Below are positions 1 through 11,246 of a stretch of 64,000 nucleotides of DNA, piece after piece. Positions within the stretch are counted from its first letter, which is position 1. Every line of letters starts with the position of its first letter. Under the pieces are notes generated by a model. That model saw only the letters and a program-made list of their open reading frames with translations, did not search any database and was not told the DNA's origin. Made by a program: the position numbers and the translations under genes. Origin of the DNA: Beroe forskalii (lineage: Eukaryota; Ctenophora; Nuda; Beroida; Beroidae). The stretch lies in assembly GCA_011033025.1 (NCBI GenBank), contig WFMF01000003.1:434001-498000 (forward strand), given 5' to 3'.

Positions 1-96
1 GCACCCTTTATGTCTCAAAAGGAAACACAGCAAATTGTCAGGGAAAGGTGGTCTCAGGATGTGGATTTCAGGGTCCTCAGTTAGTTAATTTAATAT

Positions 97-825
97 GTGT
101 TGTGTTGTAAGTTTAAAACTGGTCTCCACATAACGACAGGACAATGTGTTTATTACGATTTACCTGACTATTTCTTCACTTCAAATAACACAACATATGA
201 AATCATGATATCCCCAGACAAATGTTCAACTCACAAAGATCTCACTGTTTGTAAAACTTACAGACATCTTCTCAAATCGTCATGCATTTCTAATGATTAC
301 ATGAATTGCTCATACACTGCTACGTCATGTACCTCGCCTTTCGCATTTCAGTACACTTCAGCTGGAATTTTGCTCCGGGATAACTCTGAGGAAACTTACA
401 AAACTGAAACTTCAGGTGCAATAAGGAAAGTCCAATTCACAAATTACTCTGTTTCCATGATTAAATGGGACAATATTGTCAACATTTTCATTGCTCAAGA
501 ACTCTTGATCGAGAATCCTGGACAAAAATATGCATCATTCACAACCATCACTGACTATCGGGTCAATATCAGCATTGACAATCTGTTTCCGATTGACTCA
601 TTGAACATAACAAACGCATTCCAAAAATTCTTTGGATCACACGAGCTTACCCCACTCAAAACACTCCACTCAATCAGCAGCAACAGAAACGGCATAATTT
701 GGCTTATTGCAGCCTCAGTTCTTCTTTCTGTTGCCATCACAGTTTTACTTGTTTTGTACCTGAAATTTGCACGAGGAACACATTCCCAAATGAGTGCAAA
801 TGTACGGTATCAAAACTTTGCCTGA
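97..825 (+). CDS. Membrane-glycoprotein-like ORF, 3' part, unknown origin
   Basis: An open frame of 242 codons whose true start may lie left of the window. The protein has many cysteines and several N-X-S/T sequons (NNTT, NCS, NYS, NIS, NIT). It has one strong hydrophobic segment near the C-terminus (about residues 200-222), followed by a short basic tail of about 20 residues. This is the plan of a type I surface glycoprotein: extracellular domain, single membrane anchor, short cytoplasmic tail. Such frames occur as host receptors and as envelope-like genes of animal LTR retroelements. No reverse transcriptase, LTR or polypurine tract was found beside it, so the second option is only a possibility. 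A Ser/Thr-rich frame at 1015-1314 follows and may be related, but has no recognisable domain. I do not recognise the family. Confidence 0.3.
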   Translation: MLCCKFKTGLHITTGQCVYYDLPDYFFTSNNTTYEIMISPDKCSTHKDLTVCKTYRHLLKSSCISNDYMNCSYTATSCTSPFAFQYTSAGILLRDNSEETYKTETSGAIRKVQFTNYSVSMIKWDNIVNIFIAQELLIENPGQKYASFTTITDYRVNISIDNLFPIDSLNITNAFQKFFGSHELTPLKTLHSISSNRNGIIWLIAASVLLSVAITVLLVLYLKFARGTHSQMSANVRYQNFA

Positions 826-2612
826 CTTCAATCGTGATTTGCAAAAAATGGAGACCAGAATCTCAGAATGAGACGTGCTAGTAATTGAAAATCATCCTGT
901 GAAATACACTTATTTCACTTCGAATAATTATTCAGACTTGAAAATTACTAACTAATATCTTTCAATTTTCAGGAGCGTAAATTTCTTACGAATAGCCAAC
1001 CTGAAACTTCAAGTATGAACGTGGACGTTGAAACTTCATCTGGCGCCACTCAACCCTCTACTGCATCTACTAACCTTCTGCATACCCCACAAACTAGCAC
1101 AACGGTGGAAACATCCACTGATTCTTCTCCTCAAAACACTATTGCCCTGGACTTTAACCTCTTGAACCTCCCAAAATCACCTTGGATACCGGAAAAGACG
1201 TCCGTGTTCCACCCAACACGGGTTTTCATAAAGGGAATCATACCGTTTTGCAATAACCTCCCTTGGACTGCATCAGGCCGCTATCTTAAGTACCTATATC
1301 TACCTGGCCGCTGAGAAGAACGATGTTGCTGAACTCAGTACATCACTTATCAGATACCGCACTTTCCTACAAGAAACTCTACTGTTGATGTATAGAGAGA
1401 TAGGAAATATGTATACCCAAAACCAATCTCCTAATACCTAAAAGAATAGGCCTCCTCAATAACACGAAATTCATGGTGAGGATGCGACTGAAAAAGCCTC
1501 TCTTCCTCATCTCAACTTTGATTGAGGAACTTATACTCAGAGATTCTCTACAAGCAGCACACAGAAGTCATGTGAAAGACATAATCGCTGCAAGTGATTC
1601 CGTTTTCTACTTCCCAGAGTTCTTGGATCAGGAACCCCTAATTCAGCTTTGAACTTGGATTTCATAACGTGAACAAACTTGTTCAGCGTTGCCTATGTCT
1701 CCCCTGAGCCTCCGAGCTCATACTCAAGTTTATCCAAATACCCTGCATATTTCAATTTCTACTGAAGTTGACATGCAGTTGACCTAATTCCATCATAATT
1801 ATGATGAAAATAAACTGCTCCTCAATGATTTGCCACAAAGGAACACATTATATTGGAATAAAGTTTGCTAGAATTAACTGTTCCATGATTCCAAAGTGAG
1901 TAAACGTACGCTGGCATCGCAGTTAGACCCTACTCAAAGACTTTAGCCATTCCCGAAGATGCCACAGTGTTCCTGAATACGTCCCTGAAAGTGACGTCCA
2001 CATCTTCAATAGCCAGTTTTCCGGACACGTGACTTCCCTCAACCCAGCGCAACACTCCAACACTCCTTCGCCTACGCACCAGCTCCGAAGTGATTATGCT
2101 AGTAATTAACTATTAACAAGTACAACGATAAGTTTATGATAGGCTGTGATCCTATGATAGGCTGTGATCCTATGAAAATTATGCGCGATAAGACGTTTAT
2201 GATTGTGAAATGAAATTAATTTTCAACAGTATTTAAAAATCAAATACAAAATTAAAAAAACATTGAAAATGAAAGAGAAAATAGAAAATCAATGAAATAA
2301 TGAACAATATTTTTTGAGTGGTACAATGGTACTGTACCTAAATTGACGATTGTTAATGAGTATCATGTAAGTAACGATGCCAGTGACATCGTTAATATTA
2401 TTGAGTATATTACTAGATTATCACATTAACTATGTTATCCTATTGAATTTTCTGCCATATGATTGTACAAGTATGGAAATTATTTCCTATGTCACGTTAA
2501 ATTATAAGTAATTTTCAAATGGTGATGTGACATAAGTATATATGGCTAACTTTAAATTTTTGATTGAATCGAATTATTATCTGATGTGATGATTATGTAT
2601 TATATTATGATG
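826..2612. other. No supported gene; minor repeat
   Basis: AT-rich DNA. The only long frame (1015-1314, 99 codons, Ser/Thr-rich N-terminal half) has no domain I can name. An 18-bp direct duplication containing GATAGGCTGTGATCC lies at about 2137-2172. Nothing else is supported. Confidence 0.4.
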
Positions 2613-5281
2613 ACTATGTACATATCAACAAGATGTGATTCATTCATGGTTGTAGGTGATCTAAATATCCATTTTGATGATGGTGGAGTTGCAAAGAAAG
2701 CACTGGATACTTTTATTTCTTATGGCATGCAAAAACTCATAGATGAACCAACCCATATCAATGGTGAATCACTTGACCAAATATTTCTTAACTCATTGGA
2801 TAATCAGGTTTCATGTCATGTACACCACATTGATTCGATTCATACACTGGGATCTGATCATTTCCCTATTTATTGTGATATAAGTATGGGTCTTGAAAAG
2901 AAATATTTCAAGTCTATAAAATACCGTGACATGAAGGCTATAGATCAACATAGTTTTGATAGTGATCTTATGGGTATTTTAGAAAATTTCAGATTGTCTG
3001 GAAGTTTTGGCTCATCAGTAGAATTGCTTACCAGTTCTCTACACGCTCTTCTTGATAATCATGCCCCATACAAATCAAGAATGATATCAGTTGTTGATAA
3101 AGCACCCTGGTTCGATCAAGAATATCGTGAACTGAGAAAATTGCGGCGAAAGGCTGAATCAAAGAGACATAGATCTGAAAATGACTACATGCTTTATCAA
3201 AACCTTTGTATAGAAGCAAATAAACTTGCAAAGCAGAAAAAACGAGATTATCTTGAGAAAAGGATTGAAAATGCTAGTCATAAAACCAGAACTTTGTATA
3301 AGATGGTGAACAGAGTTCTTGATAGAAAACAGACAACAGTGCTCCCAGATCATATAGATGACATAAATACTCTTGCTGATGAATTTAATCAGTATTTTGT
3401 TAACAAAATCAGTGATATAAGAGACAAAGTCCCCATATCATCAGAACTTAGTACTCCTGAATCATGCCCATCACTGTTAATAGAGTTTGAACCAACCACT
3501 GAATGCGAATTGAAGGCCATAATTGATGAGTGTGGAATTAATTGCTCACAGACTGACATATTACCTCAGAATTTATACAAGGAGAATATGTCTTGTCTGC
3601 TACCTCATTTAGTCAAACTTGTTAACCTATCCTTGTCTTCTGGTAGTATGGATGGTGTTAAAATGGCAGACATAATCCCTATTATTAAGGGTGAAAGCCT
3701 TGATAGCAATGTTCTGAAGAATTACAGGCCAGTATCAAATCTAACTTTTCTGGGTAAATTGATTGAAAGAGTTGTGTTAAAACGGCTTAATGATCATCTT
3801 AGCAGAAATGATCTCCAGTGTCCTGAACAGTTTGCATATAAGACAAATCATAGCACTGAGACTCTTCTAGTTAAGGTTGTAAATGATGTCTTAATTGCTG
3901 CAGATGAAAGAACTGCGACTATCATAATGATATTGGATCTGAGTGCTGCATTTGATACTGTTGATCACAATCTTTTGCTACAAATACTCAAAAATGAAAT
4001 AGGAATAAGGGGTACTGCTCTAGCATGGTTCACTAGTTTTCTAAAAGGCAGGTCACAAAGAATTCGACTTGGTAGTACAACATCTGAGAGCATCACAATA
4101 CGTTTTGGTGTACCACAGGGTTCTGTCCTGGGACCTGTTCTGTTTAATCTGTATCTCAGATCAATTTATCGTCTCGTAAAAAAGCTAAATTTTGATATCA
4201 TAGGATATGCTGATGACCATCAAGTTCTTAAAGCTTTCAGTCCTGCTCAGCAAGTTCAAGTGATAACTCAGGAGCTTACAAACTGTTTTCATACCATTGA
4301 AAAATGGATGTCTCAGTTCTACCTTCAGCTGAATAGGTCCAAAACTGAGATCATAGTATTGGGACCAAGTAATGTCCTGAGAGAAATTGATATTAGTGGA
4401 GTTGCTCTTACTCAGTTCACAAACATCATGTTCGTTTCATCTGTTAAGAGTTTAGGTTTCAGGATCGATAGTAGACTACAATTTGATGAACAGATTGTAT
4501 CGCTGAAAAGAAATGCTTCCATACAATCAGAAACCTTAGAAAAATTAGACAGCTTTTACCTGAAAGCTGTATGAAATTAGTTGTCAATAGTATGGTCTTA
4601 TCTTGTCTTGACTACTGTAATGCCCTTTATATAGGAGCTGGTGAAAGGCAGATAAACCAGTTACAGTTGATTCAGAATGCAGCAAGCAAGGTAATAACAG
4701 GTAAATTCAAATATGACCATCTTGGCGAAGACCTCACAACTTTGCACTGGCTTGATATCAGAAAAAAAGAATACTATTCAAAATTGCACTGCTGACATAC
4801 AAGGCTATTATTGGAACTGCTCCTTTTTACATCCAGGATATGTTTAAGTATGCTCATCATGGACATGTTATTAGACTTGTTACACCCTTTTCGAACTCTA
4901 AATATGGTAAAAGATGTTTTTCTCATATTGCTCCAAGGATTTTCAATAGACTCCCAGCTAACATCTCTTCAGCAGCTAATGTTAATGAATTCAAATCAAA
5001 ACTGAAAACTTATTTATTTAGACTCAATTCTGTAGAAGTAGATAAATTATATAGCTAATTCTTTATGTTTATGATTGCGCATATTTTTTGATTGTGGTTT
5101 TAAGCTGACATAAGCATTAACCTTTTTCTAAACTGCATAATAATTTATTGCTCACTTTTGATAATAACTTTCTGGTATCTTAATTCATATTTGTAGGTAA
5201 TTAGTTTCAACACTGCTGAGTAAAAGTTATCTTTTAAAGTAGTGTTTAAAGTTCAACTATTATTATTATTATTATTATGTT
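2613..5281 (+). mobile_element. 5'-truncated CR1/L2-type LINE with ATT-repeat tail
   Basis: A non-LTR retrotransposon copy. It begins inside the endonuclease domain, runs through reverse transcriptase and the C-terminal domain, and ends in an (ATT)n tract at about 5258-5277. Sequence at about 2589-2612 (ATGATTATGTATTATATTAT) resembles sequence just after the tail at about 5283-5305. This could be an imperfect target-site duplication, although the AT-rich character makes coincidence possible. Missing 5' sequence plus a short repeat tail is the usual outcome of target-primed reverse transcription. Confidence 0.8.
2640..5058 (+). pseudogene. Non-LTR retrotransposon endonuclease/reverse transcriptase, frameshifted
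   Basis: The first frame (to 4574) opens with the end of an AP-endonuclease domain: GDLNIH near 2655, and SDHFPI about 200 bases later. Reverse transcriptase follows, with the LDLSAAFDTVDH block near 3940-3970, GVPQGSVLGP at 4107-4136 and the catalytic YADD at about 4206-4217. The frame then shifts near 4540-4570, where LSCLDYCNALY and LHWLDIR continue in another frame, and shifts again near 4795. The last segment (to 5058) carries the RCFSHIAPRIFNRLP and KLKTYLF signature that ends CR1/L2-clade proteins. At least two frameshifts and the missing N-terminus make this copy dead. Clade is inferred from the motifs; a phylogeny would settle it. Confidence 0.85.
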
Positions 5282-5572
5282 ATGATTATGTATATTATAT
5301 ATGATATCATATGATCCAAAAAATTTTAGGGGGGTGTATGTTGTACCTATCACCTAACTTCACATAGTTCATTATATGCTTCACACTTGATAGCTTATAG
5401 CACACTTGCTAACTTGATTGAGCAATTAGAAACTTCTTAACCCATTAAATACCAGAACCCTTAAAAGTTGTTGAATTCGAATTTCCTCGTGTAGGTGAAC
5501 TATTAATGACCTCTGGACTTCAAAATTAACAATTTTTAGTGGAATGATGCATGCCATGCATAGTTATACACT

Positions 5573-5700
5573 GTCCTATACATAGGACGCTGGCTAAATT
5601 TGCATCATTGTTGAATTTTGCCAGCGTCCTATACATATGACACCTTCAGAATTTATTTGGCCAGTGTCCTATACAGAGGACACTGTCCTATACATAGGAC
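5573..5700. repeat. Palindromic iterons, left cluster
   Basis: Four copies of the 16-bp palindrome GTCCTATACATAGGAC and close variants, at 5573, 5626, 5666 and 5685. Most are flanked by GCCAGC or GCTGGC. They lie 130-260 bp inside the left end of the piggyBac-type element. Subterminal repeats of this kind often bind transposase. Confidence 0.8.
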
Positions 5701-6400
5701 GCTGGCAAAGTTGTCCTATGAAGAAAGATTCCAGAGATTATTGATTTACTAATAAATCATTAGTTTTACTCTTTTACCGCAATATTTCCATGACTCAGAT
5801 GCAACCTTTTGTATGTAATTGACACAGGCCTTACTCTATATTAACTGGGGATTAATTAAGTTCAGGCATGAGGCATCTTTGCTCCAGGGAATTAAAAGTT
5901 ACAACTCACAATTTTAATCATGATTTGGATGATATACTGATAAAAAAAACTCTGTTATAGAGTTTTAGGACGCAATTTGAAAGGCAGAAAAGTAGGCAAA
6001 TTATAAACCCCACAATTTCTAAGAAAATTAATTTATTGCCAAATCAGCTGCATTGCAATTGCCAATAACTGCATTTATTATACATTTAATTCACAAAACA
6101 GGCAACTTATTGTAGAGTTCTAGGCAAAAAAATTGTGTACTATAGGTACTGAAGAATTATTACATGTTGAAATTTGCCTCTGCTTGTAATTTGCATCCTA
6201 TGCAGCAGAGCAAATGGGATTTTATGTTTTATCCAGCAGTAAGGTAGGTAATACCTACCTAATAAGTTATTGACAACTATATTTTGATGCCTTTGATCTA
6301 CAATTCATACCTGCATTCATGATTTAAAGATTAAAGTCACTCATTGCAAACTTTGATTGATCACTCCTGGATGACAAAATGCCCAAAATGCCTTGACCAG

Positions 6401-6578
6401 CAGGGGCGTTGCTAGATTTTTGAAAAGGAGGTGGCGAGTTACATTCACAACCTGTTGAATGTTTTATTTTGCTTGACTCAAAGCTCTCATCTCAACAAAA
6501 TTAACAAAATTATCATATTGTCTGTCCAAAAAGGGGGAGGCAGCCGCCTGTGTCGCCTCCCCCCTGGCTACGCCCCTG
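6401..6578. mobile_element. hAT-type MITE, 178 bp
   Basis: The TIR starts CAGGGGCGTTGC and ends GGCTACGCCCCTG. A perfect 8-bp duplication TTGACCAG flanks it (6393-6400 and 6579-6586). An 8-bp duplication plus a CAGGGGCG-type end is characteristic of hAT elements. It is nested inside the piggyBac-type element. No coding capacity. Confidence 0.88.
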
Positions 6579-7436
6579 TTGACCAGAACAAGACAAGTCC
6601 ATAAAATACCTACTTGATAAGATTATATTGATTCATACCTGATACCCTAGCCAGATACCTATAACAGTAGATTATTACACCCTCAATGTGAAGTGTCTAG
6701 AATTGACAAGTGAGAACGTACAAGGAATGGTTCAACTTAAATCATTGAAGAAGACTATATAAGACATGACATTGCAAAATTGAAATTGGAAACATATTAT
6801 TATATACTAACTTGTTTGTGAATGGCATAAGAATATCCTAATATCTAACAGACTGTGGTGTTCAAAATATTAATCTTCACACAATACAGTATATAAGTGT
6901 ATATTATACCTTCATGACACTTGATTACAGCAGGTAATTCAGGTTACTTAATTACCTGTAAGCTTTGCTGATTGTATACCTTATTACATGAAATTAAGAA
7001 AGCAGTTAATTAAGAAACCGGGCAAAAAAGTTTCTTAATAAACTGCATCTTAATTTCTTAAAAGCTTACTAATTAATGTTCAACCTTTAAAAAGTTTCTT
7101 AATTTGATGCTTTCTTATTTTCCTGACGATTAATTAGTTGCTTACTAAATTTGTTACAATAAGGTAATTTCACCATAGCATTATGATTCAAGATGGCAAT
7201 ACATGTACAAATTAAAGTGATAGGTAGGTACAATATGCTATTAAAAATGATATTGGCATGACAATTAGATCAACATCAAAATGTAGCTAATTTGTCATAA
7301 ATTGTTCTTTGTTCACCTATTTATCACCTTAAAAACCTATTATGAAGATAAAATTATGTCAATAGTGGATAATTCTCATGCCAATAGTGTTTTGTTCTTG
7401 GTTATGGTATGGAAAAATCATGCAAATCATGCCAGC

Positions 7437-7512
7437 GTCCTATGTATATGACATGTCCTATACATAGGACGCTGGCATGAAAATTTTCTAGCCAGCGTCC
7501 TATGTACAGGAC
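7437..7512. repeat. Palindromic iterons, right cluster
   Basis: Three further copies of the GTCCTAT(A/G)(C/T)ATAGGAC family at 7437, 7455 and 7497. Single copies also occur at 8102-8117 and 8267-8282, the last immediately inside the right TIR. Confidence 0.8.
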
Positions 7513-7558
7513 ACTAAAAAATATTGATAAATAAGAACCAAATTATTCTATTCAACTA

Positions 7559-7994
7559 GGGTATGATGGGGTAAAATGGGCAGTCGGGAAAAGTGGGCAG
7601 AAATAAGGAAAAGTGGGCACCCCAAATTTTCACTGATAATTCCCAATATTATGTTAGGGAAAAGTGGGCACTTTGGACAGACAATATCGAATTCAATACA
7701 TAATGTAATGAATGCGTAATGTGCAGCAACTAATGATCTGTACATAATTTACTTCCTATTTATTGAAATGGCAACTTTAAGAACCAAATTTTTCCCTATG
7801 GGGTAAACTATACTAATTTCATTTTTAATTGATAACTGGATGAAAATATGCACTAGAAAGTTCAAAAAATATCCCAATAGATAGCCAAAAGGCTGAATGG
7901 AAAGATTATATAAATTTAACAAGGATTTGATTTTAAATGGTTAAAGACAATAGGTTTTATTGCAAAAGTATGCCCACTTTACCCCACCATACCC
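7559..7994. mobile_element. TA-target iteron MITE, 436 bp (GGGTATG family)
   Basis: Ends GGGTATGATGGGGTAAA and TTTACCCCACCATACCC form an inverted repeat of about 25 bp with few mismatches. They are bordered by TA at 7557-7558 and 7995-7996. The left half repeats GGGAAAAGTGGGCA several times. A TA duplication is typical of Tc1/mariner-like and related superfamilies. Nested in the piggyBac-type element. Confidence 0.8.
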
Positions 7995-8302
7995 TATACT
8001 AATTTCACTTTGATGTTCAAAACAATCATCCTAGATCGTGTTCACAACTTCCTAGAGCTTCATTCCATTCCAAATGTGAAGATACATAAATTTTTAAACC
8101 TGTCCTATGTATAGGACAGGTTTTCCCAACTTAATTAGCTAATTAAAAGCTAATTAATTAGAATGAAGGATTATGATTAATGCTAAGGGTAAGATTTAGA
8201 TAATATAATTTGACCTCTGATAAAACAATTTCATAAAACAATCACATTTTGATAATATAAGTGGGTGTCCTCTGTATAGGACGCTGGCACTTAATGGGTT
8301 AA

Positions 8303-8791
8303 GGAGGACATTTTGATAAAAGAAACCTCTTCCTTTCTTCCTTATTAATTTATTCAATTAGATACGACGTCGCCATGTTTCCTCCTTATTGTTAGTGTCA
8401 CCAAACTTGGATTATCAAATTGTCATGGCGCACGCTCTAATCCCCTAATCTCCTAATTACCTCAAAAGCTCAAAGTTCCTAAAGTCCTAAATTGTAAGAT
8501 CATCAAATTTGCATCTCATAAGCTCTTAGCTCCTAATCGTTCCTCTCGAGTTCACGCTAAGTTCCATAACAAAAGCCACTTCAAATCACGTGACATTTAG
8601 CCTCTTTGTTATTGCATTGTCATGCCCTCGTACACTCCTCTATAATTACAGTATAAAAGGGAATTTGGATCATATGATAGGCAGTTGGAGTTAAAGTTGA
8701 AGTAGAAGTCGAATAGTTAGATTTGAGCATAAACATCCCCTTTTTACTGAGTACTAGAAAGCTACAAGATGAGTGGAGAAGAATCTTCAAC
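8303..8791. other. No supported gene
   Basis: AT-rich flank to the right of the piggyBac-type element. A minus-strand frame here runs through the adjacent GTGTGGCA repeat and has no independent support. Confidence 0.4.
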
Positions 8792-8985
8792 AGTGTGGCA
8801 ATTAAGCTCGTAAGGTCAACACTGCCACACTTGCTCATTAAACGTGCTGACCTTACAGCGAGTGTGGCAGTGTGGCAATAAAAAATCTGCCACACAGTGT
8901 GGCAATGTGGCAGTGTGGCAAATGAGTGTGGCAGTGTGGCAAACGAGTGTGGCAGTGTGGCTGCCACACTGCTCGTAAGGTCTAC
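8792..8985. repeat. GTGTGGCA iteron cluster with foldback
   Basis: About ten copies of GTGTGGCA or its complement TGCCACAC, partly in a 19-21 bp tandem near 8905-8960. CTCGTAAGGTC occurs at about 8807 and 8972, and its inverse GACCTTACAGCGAG near 8850. The segment can fold on itself and looks like another small iteron-type element, but no clean TIR or target duplication was found. Confidence 0.7.
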
Positions 8986-9985
8986 TCACTACTGCAGGGT
9001 AACTGCTGACGATTCACAGTTTAGTATCTTCCGCCTCTCATGTCAATCCTTGAATAAGAAAATCGATATTCAGTATTTTGTTATGTTTGTAGTATATCCA
9101 TACACCTCTATAGATAAGACTTTGGATTACTAGACTTGTCACAAGCCGCGCACGCGCCGCGCCGCAATTTCAGCACTCCAAATGCGCGGCGCGCGAAAAT
9201 GTAAGTTCCTCCCAAACAAGACACAAAATTTATGAAAATTCCACGGCATTGTACCCTTCAGAAAAAGGTTACAGATTGCTGTGCTTACCTTAGTCTGCTG
9301 TCAAGGCTTTGTTTTTGAAATCAATTCAGTCCAAGAACCATTATTTATTTTTCGTTATTTGCTTGTCATAGTTTCGATATCTCAAATCAAAATGCTAAAA
9401 TGAATATGCGTTTCGTGTTTTAACAGTTTATGGACTAGACATGGTAGAGAGTGGACGAGCGTGTGGTGAAAAAGTCCTACACTTTCTGAACGTTTGTTTT
9501 CTAAAAAAGTTGTATGACTGTGATGCTGTGTGCTTGCATATTGTACTATACTATTTTGTTTTTTTCAACTTTCAACATGTGCAAAATTTTACCAATTAAG
9601 TAATTAAGGATTTGCTTCTGTAGTGGATGCGTAATTAGGTTTTGAAACACTTCTCCAAAGGTGGGAGTAGGCTTGCCTGAAGTTAATTAGATTTGCGGCT
9701 TGCAAAGGTAATGTTGCCGGTGATAGTGTGATAATGTTCAGATTACATTACAAACATGATCATCTCTCAAGAGTGTAAGATTAATGTAAAATTGCTTTAG
9801 CTAGCGCAAACAAAATTCTGTGAACAGAGCCTGGCCTCGTAAACCTACAGAGATTACCAGCCCGAGAAAGCTGCAGTTTTGACGTGTTATAGATATAAAA
9901 ATTTGCAGGAGGTACAATATAATATTGTAAATTGTTAAAACCATTAAAAAGCTACGATGAGCACCACAAAATTTTTACACAATAC
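8986..9985. other. No supported gene; short GC-rich patch
   Basis: A GC-rich patch of alternating CGCG/GCGC at about 9145-9195 stands out from AT-rich surroundings. A related composition recurs at 55.4-55.6 kb. Otherwise nothing recognisable. Confidence 0.4.
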
Positions 9986-9989
9986 TCAT

Positions 9990-10830
9990 ACAGTTAGTTA
10001 TGACCAGTCGCCTCACAGCTAACACAGATGTTACAGCTATGACACTGTCGCCTGTTATATCTCGGCTAACACAGATGTTACAGAATTCATACAGCTATGG
10101 CACTGTCGCCTGTTATATCTTGGCTAACACAGATGTTACATTATTCATACAGCTATGGCACTGTCGCCTGTGATATCTCGGCTAACACAGATGTCTCAGT
10201 ATTCATACAGCTAACTATGACACTGTCGCCTGTTATATCTCGGCTAACACAGATGTTACAGTATTCATACAGCTATGGCACTGTCGCCGGTTATATCTCG
10301 GCTAACACAGATGTTTCAGTATTCATACAGCTATGGCACTTTCGCCGGTTATATCTCGGCTAACACAGATGTCTCAGTATTCATACAGCTAACTATGACA
10401 CTGTCGCCTGTTATAATATCTCGGTTAACAGATAACACGAATTTCACACAGTATTCATGACACAGTCGCCTGACAGCTAACACAGCATTCATACAGCTAA
10501 CTATGACACCGGGTGGGCGATATCTTTATCTCACGACATTTCATCTCAGGACACATTATCTCCCTGTCCTGACCCTAACCATAACCCTAACCCAAACCCC
10601 AACCTTGACCCAAACCCTAACCGAGACCCTAACCCTTGCATAGAGCTGATATATTGCGAGATAAATTGTCTTGAGATGAAATGTCTTGGGATGAAATGTC
10701 CGTCCCCCTCTGTCGCCTGTTATAATATCTCGGCTAATACAGCTTTCACACACTCTTCATGACACAGTCGCCTCACAGTAAACACAATATTCATACAGCT
10801 AACTATGAAACAGTATAGTAGCCTCACGGC
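9990..10830. repeat. 58-62 bp minisatellite
   Basis: Tandem units built on CACTGTCGCCTGTTATATCT followed by CGGCTAACACAGATGTTACA and a TATTCATACAGCTATG spacer. Unit starts at about 10043, 10101, 10159 and 10221 give periods of 58, 58 and 62. The array resumes after an insertion at 10510-10710. The repeated plus-strand frame is a by-product of the period. Confidence 0.9.
10510..10710. mobile_element. Small inverted-repeat element with telomere-like core
   Basis: Sequence interrupting the minisatellite between TATGACAC and TGTCGCCTG. Its flanks carry inverted copies of GACATTTCATCTCA-type iterons and GATAA(A/T)-type blocks. Its centre (about 10567-10640) is a run of degenerate CCCTAA units on the plus strand. 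Exact ends and target duplication are not certain. Confidence 0.55.
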
Positions 10831-11246
10831 TAACGTGTAGCTGATGTAGCACATCAAATAGTAAAACCGACAGATAATGTTTGTTTCACCAACATTTTGA
10901 AATTGTACGGTACACCTTCAGAAATATTGTAGAAAAAAAGCGTACCTATTATCTGTCATTTCAGAGACGAATTTTGTACGTTCATTGCATATTTGACCGA
11001 AGCCAACTTCCAACGTCAAAGTTCACGAAATTATAAGTTACTCAAAATTCATAAGTGGCTCAGTTTTCTTTTTAGAAATGCGCCAACTATCATGGCCAAA
11101 CTCTGCCGAATACCAGCAAAGAATTACCTTATCGGACATAATTATCACGGACTTTAGTTTCACGGACATTAATATTCACGCTCGATCCAGCCATTTCAAA
11201 TTTCAACAAAAATTCGATTTTTCCCATTTTTTCCACGATCTGAATA

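Larger units (their letters stand above)
5441..8298. mobile_element. Non-autonomous piggyBac-type element with palindromic iterons
   Basis: The left end reads TTAA (5437-5440) then CCCATTAAATACCAG. The right end reads CTGGCACTTAATGGG then TTAA (8299-8302). The ends are inverted repeats beginning CCC next to a TTAA duplication, the hallmark of piggyBac-type transposition. No transposase frame is present, so the copy would depend on an enzyme supplied elsewhere. The interior carries nine copies of a 16-bp palindrome, many joined to GCTGGC. Two other elements sit inside (6401-6578 and 7559-7994); without them the element is about 2.23 kb. Confidence 0.75.

Noticed and set aside
97..1314. A complete LTR retrovirus-like element
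   Set aside because: Only a membrane-glycoprotein-like frame is seen. No LTR pair, primer site, polypurine tract or polymerase gene lies beside it.
9990..10460. Plus-strand frames in the 58-62 bp array
   Set aside because: They are by-products of tandem repetition, with no start context or domain.
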